This document shows positions 1 through 6,828 of a stretch of DNA of 64,000 bases, piece after piece. The notes under the pieces were generated by a model, which had not been told where the DNA came from, searched no databases, and saw only the letters and a list, made by a program, of their open reading frames with translations. Position numbers and translations under genes: made by a program. The stretch's first letter is position 1, and each line of letters begins with the position of its first letter. The stretch is from Algoriphagus aestuariicola (GTDB taxonomy: Bacteria > Bacteroidota > Bacteroidia > Cytophagales > Cyclobacteriaceae), in assembly GCF_017254835.1 (NCBI RefSeq), contig NZ_JAFKCW010000005.1, forward strand, positions 424,185-488,184. Direction: 5' to 3'.

Positions 1-912
1 GACCGACACGAGGTCGAAGGGCGAAGGGTTGGGTCCGTACTCGTGGCTGTCACCTACGGTAAGTTCCCCTTGTCCGTTTTGGCAAACCATCACGTGAATG
101 CCCCATTGGATCAACTCGGGAAACAGGTCTTGGTATTCCCTACGGAGCAGCTCCAGGGACGGTGCCACCTGAAAGCCTTTGTAGTGGATGAAACTGAGTC
201 CAGCGCAAAGTGGCGGTCCCATGCGCCAATTGTTGGGCTGCTGCACCAGGCGCATCATTTGTAGTTTGCACTTGGTGATGGGGGTACCTTCGAAAATCTC
301 GGGATAAAGGGTTTCAAAATCGGCTCCCGAACAGACAAAAATGCGGTCGGCCGACCAGGATTGTAAGCCTGAAAATACCGTATGACCCTCGATGCGGGTT
401 ATTGCCCGATTCCAAACAAACTCGATCCCATGTAGTCCAGCGAGGTAGGAGGCTGTCTTGAAGATCGCCTCCCGTGGGTCTACGATCACTTCGTCTTCAG
501 ACCAAAGTGCGCCTTTCAGACCCTCCATCCTTGCAGCCGGGCTGATGCGGGAGACCTGCTGGGGATCCAGGATCCGGGCTGATTTCGCATCAGCGCTGGC
601 TGCCACATATTCTTCGACGACCTGGATCTCCAGATCCGAATAGGCCAGATGGAGAGAACCGGTTTTTTCCGCAGCAAAACCCGCCTTATCGGATAAGCCC
701 AGCCAGATCTCACGCGAGCGCATCGCACGCTCATAGCTTCCTCCATTAGGCTGGCCAACTGGCCAGATCATGCCAAAATTGCGAACCGATGCTCCTTGGG
801 CTTGAGGGTGCCTTTCGATCACCGTGACCGACCAGCCTTTGGCGTGAAGTGCCTTGGTGATGGCCAGGCCGACTATGCCGGAGCCGATGACGATTGCGCT
901 TGGGTTTTTCAT
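1..912 (-). CDS. FAD-dependent oxidoreductase, phosphonate-cluster type (TIGR03364-like), 3' end cut by window edge
   Basis: The first 304 codons are present and the C-terminus lies left of the window. The N-terminus has a Rossmann dinucleotide motif, GSGIVGLAITKALHAKG (residues 10-26), followed about ten residues later by the acidic IER that usually binds the FAD ribose, and then SVRNFGMIWPVG. This matches glycine-oxidase/DAO-type amine oxidases, and the best fit is the TIGR03364 group found in phosphonate operons. Members of such clusters are thought to deaminate or dealkylate 2-aminoethylphosphonate (AEP) derivatives. The start overlaps the stop of the upstream transporter gene as ATGA, so the two are translationally coupled and this is the third gene of the leftward operon. 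The substrate is inferred from context; the fold is seen in the sequence. Confidence 0.8.
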   Translation of the reverse strand, partial: MKNPSAIVIGSGIVGLAITKALHAKGWSVTVIERHPQAQGASVRNFGMIWPVGQPNGGSYERAMRSREIWLGLSDKAGFAAEKTGSLHLAYSDLEIQVVEEYVAASADAKSARILDPQQVSRISPAARMEGLKGALWSEDEVIVDPREAIFKTASYLAGLHGIEFVWNRAITRIEGHTVFSGLQSWSADRIFVCSGADFETLYPEIFEGTPITKCKLQMMRLVQQPNNWRMGPPLCAGLSFIHYKGFQVAPSLELLRREYQDLFPELIQWGIHVMVCQNGQGELTVGDSHEYGPNPSPFDLVSV

Positions 913-2231
913 AGAGTATTGACAAGGGTTACTGGGGCTGCGATGTTTTTTTTGCGCATCCTGAGTTTTTTCTGAAAGTAAATAAAAGATCCGGTCATGA
1001 GTACGAGACAGCAGCTCAGAAAAAGGGTAAGCACAGATGTATAGAAACTGAACCAGGATAGGCTTTCAAATCCGCCGAATTCTTTGGTGACCAAGACCAA
1101 GCTGGAGCCAAGATAGCCGAAGCTGTCCGACAAATACATCAGAAACCCCACGTTTCCGGCTGACTTGAAAAGGGCAATCAACCGATCAAAGAGGAGGATG
1201 TTGAAGGGGATATAGGCCATATACACGCCTGTACCGACCAGCACCATCCACAGAAATGGTTGGATAAAGCCGCCATTCAAACCCAAGGTGGCGAGGATAG
1301 CAAGCGCGATTCCAGCGAGAATAATCCAGTGGTTTAGAAAGAAGGCGGCCTCGTTGCTTTTTACCAATACCAGACAGCCCATCAGCGCAAGGAGTGCCAA
1401 CGCGACGGGAATTTCCGTCTGGGTCAGAAGCTCTGGCGCTACGCTCACCTTCAAGCCCTGCCAGATTTCCACGGCAAAATTGTCACGCAGATCTCGCAGA
1501 CCAGTTAGCATGGTATACACGAGGATCAAAAGAACAATGCCCGGCCAAAACTCCCTGAAAAAGCGCCGTCTTTCAATTGTGTTCATCACGGGTCTTGGAC
1601 TACGCAGCAAGCGGTCTTCCGCACTCGGTTCGGGAATGTGGTTGAGGAGAAAAACGCCCAAAAACAACAGGGGAAAGAAGATCGCTCCGGTGCAAAATGG
1701 CATCCAAAACTCGCTGACGCCAAGATCCTGCATCATGAAGGTGCCGACGGCTTTGACAAAGCCCGAGGAGAAAATGAAGCTGGAGGCGAGCATGCTCCCC
1801 ATCATCTCGGTGAACTTTCTGCCTTCCATGTAGTGAAAGACGATGCCCCAGATTAGGCCGAGAGGGAATCCATTGATCAAAAAACACAGGATGCCAAGGG
1901 GAGTCGGCAGCAGGGCAAATCCCAACAGTGCCAGCCAAGAAAGGGATATCAGGCCGACTATTAGCCTGGCCCTGCCTGTGGCTTTTAGCTCAGAGATCAT
2001 CTTGATCCCGTAAAACTTGCTTGCCATGTAGCCCAGTGTTTGGGCCAGAATCAGCCAGACCTTCAGGTCCATTCCCAGAATGGTGTCTCCTTCAAAGGTG
2101 GCGGCGGCAAAGGGCTTGCGAAAAGCGTACATGCTGCTATACACCAAAAATCCCATCACCGCGGCGAAAAGACTCATGTGAAAGGGCCGAATTCGTGCCA
2201 AAAGGGAACTCAGACGGGCAACTCGTCGCAT
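909..2231 (-). CDS. DUF5690 major facilitator-like transporter, probable phosphonate importer
   Basis: A 440-residue polytopic inner-membrane protein with about 12 hydrophobic segments in two halves joined by a charged loop near residues 200-230, the layout of the major facilitator superfamily. I recognise it as the Bacteroidota DUF5690 family. The first membrane segment has YSSMYAFRKPF with Arg38, much like the YxxYYLxRKxF region of organophosphate:phosphate antiporters (GlpT, UhpT), where this arginine binds the phosphoryl group. A second cluster, TGLRDLRDNF (Arg246, Arg249), falls where TM7 would be, the place of the second GlpT arginine. The gene starts 2 nt after the phosphonatase-like gene and overlaps the oxidoreductase start. 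Uptake of AEP or a related phosphonate is inferred, not demonstrated. Confidence 0.75.
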   Translation of the reverse strand: MRRVARLSSLLARIRPFHMSLFAAVMGFLVYSSMYAFRKPFAAATFEGDTILGMDLKVWLILAQTLGYMASKFYGIKMISELKATGRARLIVGLISLSWLALLGFALLPTPLGILCFLINGFPLGLIWGIVFHYMEGRKFTEMMGSMLASSFIFSSGFVKAVGTFMMQDLGVSEFWMPFCTGAIFFPLLFLGVFLLNHIPEPSAEDRLLRSPRPVMNTIERRRFFREFWPGIVLLILVYTMLTGLRDLRDNFAVEIWQGLKVSVAPELLTQTEIPVALALLALMGCLVLVKSNEAAFFLNHWIILAGIALAILATLGLNGGFIQPFLWMVLVGTGVYMAYIPFNILLFDRLIALFKSAGNVGFLMYLSDSFGYLGSSLVLVTKEFGGFESLSWFSFYTSVLTLFLSCCLVLMTGSFIYFQKKLRMRKKNIAAPVTLVNTL

Positions 2232-2233
2232 GC

Positions 2234-2947
2234 CTAGGCTTCGGTTTGGGACTCGTAGGTACGCACCAAATCCAGCACTTCCGTCAGAGAGTGTGCCAGA
2301 TGGCTAGGATTGTGGGGGATCAGTTCATTTGCAGAGAAAACCCCGGAGGTGATGCCAATGCTCATCAAGCAGCCGGCATTGTGGCCTTCGTGGATGTCGA
2401 CTTCGGTGTCGCCTATCTTGATGACGGCTTTTGGGTCGTCTATTCCCAGCTCCGCCATGATTTTCTCGATCATAAAGGGGAAAGGCCTGCCCTGTGATAC
2501 CTCGTCGCTGGCAGCCGTGGCGTCCACCAGTCTATAGTCATCCCAGCCCACCCGCTTCAGGATGATGTCCGTGATGTCCCGGCTGAATCCCGTATCCAAG
2601 GCTACCTTGATACCCATCTCGTGAAGTCCAGCGAAAACAGCCTCGGCATCGGCTATGGCTCTGATTGTGGGATCGGTGGTATAGTACTCCAGCATTCCCG
2701 CCACAAATGCGTCGTGTATAGCCGAGATGGTGGCAGCTGTGATTTTGGACTTGTCCGGCTCGTGGATATAGAGAAGGTCCCGGATTGCCTGGGGCTTGGA
2801 ATACCCCATTTTTTCGTTTGCTTCCTGAAGGGTAACCCCAGGATAACCATGGCTGTTGAGGGCGTTTTGGAACGCTTTGGCCACATTGTTTTCGTCATGG
2901 ATGGTGGTGCCGGCCATGTCAAAGACGGCAAGTCTGATTTTGGGCAT
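2234..2947 (-). CDS. Phosphonatase-like HAD hydrolase (PhnX-like, TIGR03351 type)
   Basis: A 237-residue HAD-superfamily hydrolase, first gene of the leftward operon. Motif I is FDMAGTT (nucleophile Asp10), motif II is in DTGFSR, GRPFPFMI carries the arginine that replaces the usual HAD lysine, and motif IV is KIGDTEVDIHEG. All are typical of phosphonoacetaldehyde hydrolase and its close relatives. The cap motif KMGYSKPQAIRDLL contains a lysine 41 residues after the nucleophile, the spacing of Asp12 to the Schiff-base Lys53 in Bacillus cereus PhnX; the His three residues after that lysine in PhnX is Ala here. The ATG at 2947 is preferred to a TTG two codons upstream. Likely role: C-P bond hydrolysis of phosphonoacetaldehyde or an analogue, releasing phosphate. 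Confidence 0.82.
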   Translation of the reverse strand: MPKIRLAVFDMAGTTIHDENNVAKAFQNALNSHGYPGVTLQEANEKMGYSKPQAIRDLLYIHEPDKSKITAATISAIHDAFVAGMLEYYTTDPTIRAIADAEAVFAGLHEMGIKVALDTGFSRDITDIILKRVGWDDYRLVDATAASDEVSQGRPFPFMIEKIMAELGIDDPKAVIKIGDTEVDIHEGHNAGCLMSIGITSGVFSANELIPHNPSHLAHSLTEVLDLVRTYESQTEA

Positions 2948-3040
2948 GAACAAGGTTTTTTATTGATTGCTCTGCACAGGGAAGGCTGTGAAAGTCATCA
3001 GCCCTCCCTTGTGTGCAAAACCAACTCAATTGATGTTTAG

Positions 3041-3048
3041 CAAAATTA
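3041..3048 (-). promoter_or_regulatory. Candidate -7 element of the phosphonate operon promoter
   Basis: Reads TAATTTTG on the minus strand, a full match to the Bacteroidota -7 consensus TAnnTTTG, about 95 nt before the PhnX-like start. No clear TTG -33 element is seen at the usual distance. It lies in the 298-bp divergent region between the operon and the PhnZ-like gene. Confidence 0.35.
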
Positions 3049-3245
3049 AACTTTTGACTTTGGTACGATGGAGAAGAAAGGGTTATCCTTTTGTTAAAAA
3101 AATGCTTCCCTCTAGGAATGCTTTATCCAATTAAAGCTTAAATAATGCCATAGCGACGATTCTTACGTATTTTTTCGGTTTACAATTACTTAATCTGATT
3201 GCTTTGATTCGCTGGCTTGGATTTTGCAATTTAGTATTTGTAAAC

Positions 3246-3827
3246 ATGTATAAAATGGATCGTACGAAGTATAACAAGAAAGAGAAGCTGGATTTCATTT
3301 TTGGACTTTATGAAAAGTACGGGGCGGAGGACTATATCGGAGAGCCGGTGTCCCAGATTGAGCACATGTGCCAGAGTGCACAGTTGGCTGAAAAGGAGGG
3401 TTTCGATGAAGAAGTCATCCTCGCTGCCTTTTTTCATGATATAGGGCATTTGTTTTCCCACCTGCAGGATGCGGATTCCATGGGGGGCTTTGGTGCAATG
3501 CGGCACGAGCAGCTTGGGGGCCAATACCTACGCGAACTGGGTTTTCCAGAAAAAGTAGCCAAGCTGGTGGAGAACCACGTGCAAGCCAAGCGCTATCTCA
3601 CTTTTCGGCATCCGGAGTATTACCAGAAGCTCAGCGAGGCCAGTCGGCAGACGCTACGCTTCCAAGGCGGCCCGATGAATCCCGAAGAGGCGACGGAATT
3701 TGAAGCCGACCCGCTGTTTGAGGCCTCGCTCAAAATGCGAACTTGGGACGAGGAAGCCAAGGTCGAATTTGTTCCACTGCCGGATCTCAGAAAGTATCGG
3801 GAGATAGCTGAGCGGGTATTGGCGTGA
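3246..3827 (+). CDS. PhnZ-like HD-domain mixed-valence di-iron oxygenase (phosphonate HD protein, TIGR03276 type)
   Basis: A 193-residue HD-domain protein. Residues Tyr30, Glu33, His40, His64, Asp65, His87, His111, Lys115 and Asp168 align by constant offset (+6, then +7) with Tyr24, Glu27, His34, His58, Asp59, His80, His104, Lys108 and Asp161 of PhnZ, as I recall them. PhnZ oxidatively cleaves 1-hydroxy-2-aminoethylphosphonate to glycine and phosphate. The visible motifs are YIGE, QIEH, FFHDIGH, MRHE and NHVQAK. Tyr/Glu in the first motif is the gating pair that separates PhnZ-type oxygenases from plain HD phosphohydrolases. ATG 3246 is preferred to an upstream TTG; ATG 3255 is also possible. 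The gene is divergent from the phosphonate operon. No PhnY-type 2-oxoglutarate dioxygenase, which makes the PhnZ substrate, is visible here. Confidence 0.85.
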   Translation: MYKMDRTKYNKKEKLDFIFGLYEKYGAEDYIGEPVSQIEHMCQSAQLAEKEGFDEEVILAAFFHDIGHLFSHLQDADSMGGFGAMRHEQLGGQYLRELGFPEKVAKLVENHVQAKRYLTFRHPEYYQKLSEASRQTLRFQGGPMNPEEATEFEADPLFEASLKMRTWDEEAKVEFVPLPDLRKYREIAERVLA

Positions 3828-3846
3828 AGCACTTGTCGCTCCAATG

Positions 3847-3994
3847 AAAAGAGGCTGTCTCACAACTGATGTTTGTCACATTGAGCGAAGTCGAAATGCG
3901 GTTGTATTCACTGGAAATGGCCTTCGATATACGCTGCTCTCGTAGCTCCAGTGCTCAGGCTGACACAGTCAGGCCTTTTGAAACAGCCTCTTTT
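3847..3994. repeat. 148-bp fold-back repeat with terminal inverted repeats (MITE/REP-like)
   Basis: The ends are inverted copies of AAAAGAGGCTGTCTCA (3847-3862 and 3979-3994, 15 of 16 matching). Inner inverted pairs also occur, such as CACTGG at 3909-3914 with CCAGTG at 3948-3953, and a weaker GTCA/TGAC pair, so the whole unit can fold into one long hairpin. It contains no gene. The segment ATTGAGCGAAGTCGAAATG resembles dispersed repeats of Bacteroidota genomes. It lies between the convergent ends of the PhnZ-like and phosphatase genes. Its copy number in the genome is unknown. Confidence 0.65.
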
Positions 3995-4074
3995 GGTTTT
4001 GAAAAATGTAATTCAGCTCAGTTCTATACTAGACTTTAAGCTCGTGTAGAAGGCTTGTTTTCAGCAATAGGAAG

Positions 4075-5163
4075 CTATTTGATCATCTCTTTAATGGCAG
4101 GAGCTGCGGAAGCATCAGGGTATTCCAACCCTAGGAGCTCATAAACGGTCCTAGCGACCATGGAGCTATGCCATTGTCCTTTGGTTTTCATTTCTCCACT
4201 TGCCGGGGTATCTGGTCCAATGGCCATCAGCCAGATATGCCCGCCCTCGGGGACGGACTGCCCGTGATTCTTCCAGCTGGTCTTGGTGATGCCGCGACCG
4301 TGGTCTACTCCGACGATCAGCGTGGTCTTGTCCTTGTACTGCGGGTCGGACTGGATGGTTTCCCAGATCTCGCGGATGTATTGGTCGGTCTGGCGAGCAG
4401 CCCAGAGGTAATGGTCGTATTTTCCCTCGTGAGCCCAATCGTCGGTCTCTCCATAGGAGATATAGAGAACTTTGGGCTTGTCCTTTTTGAGGGCCTCCAT
4501 GGCATAGCCGTGCGTGAAGGCGTCCAGTCTGACCCCGCTCCAAGGACCGCGGATTGCAGTTTGTAGGCGGTTGATGGTTTTTTCCGCCTCAGTCAACTCG
4601 CCGCCTTCTGCCAGATCAAACCCGGCATTAACGGGCACGCCACTTCTTTCCTCGTTGATGATATAGGGGAATACGTCCCAACTGCCAAATGCCATCACCT
4701 TTCCATGGTAGCCGGGCTGTAGGTTGAGATACTCCAGAATGGTCACGTTGGGGTTGTTGAACTTGTCGTTGCTGTCGATCCGCTCATCGTCAGCCTTTCC
4801 TGTGAGAAACTCATTGTAGCCTGGATAGGAAAACCACATCTTGTTGGCGTTGTCCACGAGATTGCCATAGGCGCGGTTTCCGTAGAGCTGTCCTTGTTTG
4901 GCAATGGTGCCCCAGAAAAAAGGAAACAGCATCTCCCTCCTTTTGATGGGATCTGCGTGCCAGAAATCCTTCAAAAGAGAACCGGAGGACTCGATCATGC
5001 CGGTATCGTCCACCAAGAGGGAATCTGCCCCCCTGAAGAGTTCTTGCCATCTCAGTCCGTCAAAAGTGACAAGGATGACATTTTCGGTTTTGGTGGTTTT
5101 TTGGGCGTGGGTTTCAAAAAGCAAGAAGAAAGCTGCAAAGGCAAAAAGCAGGTTTTTTTTCAT
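4075..5163 (-). CDS. Secreted alkaline-phosphatase-superfamily phosphohydrolase
   Basis: A 362-residue protein with a Sec signal peptide (residues 1-20, cut after THA). Superfamily metal-site motifs appear in order: VTFDGLRWQE (Asp35), the nucleophile region WFSYPGYNEFLTG (Ser112), YGETDDWAHEG, VGVDHGRG and GGHIW. Ser112 aligns with the Thr of the TFPNHxSIxTG motif of nucleotide pyrophosphatases, and the Asn of that motif is Gly here. It could be a phosphomonoesterase, phosphodiesterase or sulfatase-like enzyme. It is the last gene of the leftward susC-susD operon, 80 bp after susD, so it probably releases phosphate or another group from the molecule imported by that SusCD pair. The exact substrate cannot be read from the sequence. 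Confidence 0.78.
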   Translation of the reverse strand: MKKNLLFAFAAFFLLFETHAQKTTKTENVILVTFDGLRWQELFRGADSLLVDDTGMIESSGSLLKDFWHADPIKRREMLFPFFWGTIAKQGQLYGNRAYGNLVDNANKMWFSYPGYNEFLTGKADDERIDSNDKFNNPNVTILEYLNLQPGYHGKVMAFGSWDVFPYIINEERSGVPVNAGFDLAEGGELTEAEKTINRLQTAIRGPWSGVRLDAFTHGYAMEALKKDKPKVLYISYGETDDWAHEGKYDHYLWAARQTDQYIREIWETIQSDPQYKDKTTLIVGVDHGRGITKTSWKNHGQSVPEGGHIWLMAIGPDTPASGEMKTKGQWHSSMVARTVYELLGLEYPDASAAPAIKEMIK

Positions 5164-5186
5164 GATAGGAGAGGGTTATAAATGGC

Positions 5187-5213
5187 TGCTACCGGCCAAA
5201 GCGACCGGTAGCA
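5187..5213 (-). other. Intercistronic hairpin between susD and phosphatase gene
   Basis: TGCTACCGG (5187-5195) and CCGGTAGCA (5205-5213) form a perfect 9-bp stem with a 9-nt loop. There is no T tract, so it may stabilise or process the mRNA, or partly attenuate it, rather than terminate transcription. Confidence 0.55.
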
Positions 5214-5243
5214 ACTGAGGTGGTTTTTGATAAAATTAGTGGC

Positions 5244-6794
5244 TTATTTCACATCCCACCAAACCTTTGTGGTGATATCGTCCGCGCCTTGCCTTGCGAT
5301 GGCTGCTTTATAGCTGTCACCGTTGAGCGACTGCACGCTACTTGGGTACATGAAGCGTACCGGGACGCTATTGATGTAGGCCGCCGGTCCGGGAGTGATC
5401 TTCGGATAGTCGGTGCGTCTCCAGTCATACCATGCTTCCATGCCGTTGAAAAACAAGGCCAGCCACTTCTGTGTACCGATTTTGGCCAGTTTTTCTTCGG
5501 ACGTTCCGGTATAGGCGACCTTGGCCTGGGCAAAATAGCTGTCATCAATCGTCAGTTTTTCGGCAATTTGGGGAAGGTTGATTGCGGTATATCGAGCCTT
5601 GTAGTAAGAAAAGGAAGCTTCGATCCCGTTTTTGTAATAATCAGCGGCGGTGCCCACCGTGATATAACCTCTTTCCCTTGCCTCAGCCAGGATAAACTGC
5701 AACTCCGCATAGCTCATTAGCACCGCCTGGTAGCCGGTGGGGCTGGCGAGGCTGGTACAGGCAGAACAAGACCAAAGCAGGCCCACCCGAGAGATGTAGT
5801 TGGAGCCTCCCTTGGAGGGATCGCCGGACGGAGAGTAAGCCAATGCTTCCTCATCGGCAAGTCCGTTGGGGACGCCTTGGTAGTCGTCCACGCTGCCGAT
5901 AACCCCTTTGCCAGAGGCAGTGGTAGGCTGGGCGTAGGCGAAGAGGCGTGGGTCGTTCAAGTCTTTGAGCACGCCCTCCATTTTTTCGCTCAGGCGATAT
6001 TCGTCAAAGGAACCCGAACGGGTTGTATACAGAGGGTGCTGGTTGGGCACATCAAGAAGGTATTGCAATGCGGCCTCATCGGCGGAACTGCTGAAAATGG
6101 GGGTCTGGCTTGGATTGCTTAGGATAGCCTGCATAGCTGCCGAAGGATCCTCGCGGTCGGAGATCCTCATCAAGATTCTCAGACGCAGGGAGTTGGCGTA
6201 CTTTTTCCAGCGGGTCAAATCCCCGTTGAACAGGATGTCTCCAGCTACCTGCTCTGAGGTGGTGCCTATCAGGGAGTTGGCTTCTTCGAGCTCCTTTAGG
6301 ATGCCGTTGTAGATTTCCTCTTGGCTGTCAAACTTGGGATAGTTGATGCCGTCTTTGGCCTGGATGGCCTCCAGATAGGGGATCTCTCCGTAGGCATCAC
6401 TCATGTAGGAGAAGAGGTTGGCGCGGATGATCTTAGCCACGGCCACATAGTTTTGCTCATTGGCATTTCCTGAGATCTGGATCACGTTGTTCAGATCGCG
6501 GAGGGAATTGTAGAAGGTGCTGTAAGGACTGCCGGAAGGCCCCCAATTGTACCGGTCTTCGTTGGTGAACTGGATTTTTGCCGTTTGCTGCATCACGACG
6601 TTGCCCGTGCCCCAGGCATTGCCTGCGATTTCGTTGGTCGTGGAGCGGATCACATTCGGAAGGAGTAGGGAAGAGGATACCGTCTCTGGGCTGTTGGGGT
6701 TCATGTTGACTTCCTCAAAGTCCTTGTCACAGGAACTGAGGCCAAAGGCCAAAGCCAGAGAAAGTGCGGAAATATATTTTCTGTTGAATTGCAT
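5244..6794 (-). CDS. SusD/RagB-family nutrient-binding outer membrane lipoprotein
   Basis: A 516-residue protein with a lipoprotein signal ending in FGLSSC (Cys22), so it is lipid-anchored at the outer membrane. The sequence after the cysteine (DKDFEEVNMNPNSPETV) and the length fit the SusD-like_2 subfamily. SusD proteins cap the SusC barrel and capture the ligand, which can be a glycan, peptide or other large nutrient. The gene lies 34 bp downstream of susC and upstream of the phosphatase-superfamily gene, giving one transport and processing unit. No glycoside hydrolase gene is nearby, so a polysaccharide ligand is not particularly favoured. Confidence 0.9.
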   Translation of the reverse strand: MQFNRKYISALSLALAFGLSSCDKDFEEVNMNPNSPETVSSSLLLPNVIRSTTNEIAGNAWGTGNVVMQQTAKIQFTNEDRYNWGPSGSPYSTFYNSLRDLNNVIQISGNANEQNYVAVAKIIRANLFSYMSDAYGEIPYLEAIQAKDGINYPKFDSQEEIYNGILKELEEANSLIGTTSEQVAGDILFNGDLTRWKKYANSLRLRILMRISDREDPSAAMQAILSNPSQTPIFSSSADEAALQYLLDVPNQHPLYTTRSGSFDEYRLSEKMEGVLKDLNDPRLFAYAQPTTASGKGVIGSVDDYQGVPNGLADEEALAYSPSGDPSKGGSNYISRVGLLWSCSACTSLASPTGYQAVLMSYAELQFILAEARERGYITVGTAADYYKNGIEASFSYYKARYTAINLPQIAEKLTIDDSYFAQAKVAYTGTSEEKLAKIGTQKWLALFFNGMEAWYDWRRTDYPKITPGPAAYINSVPVRFMYPSSVQSLNGDSYKAAIARQGADDITTKVWWDVK

Positions 6795-6828
6795 GATTTC
6801 TTTCTTTTTGGTTTGGAGATTCAGCCGC

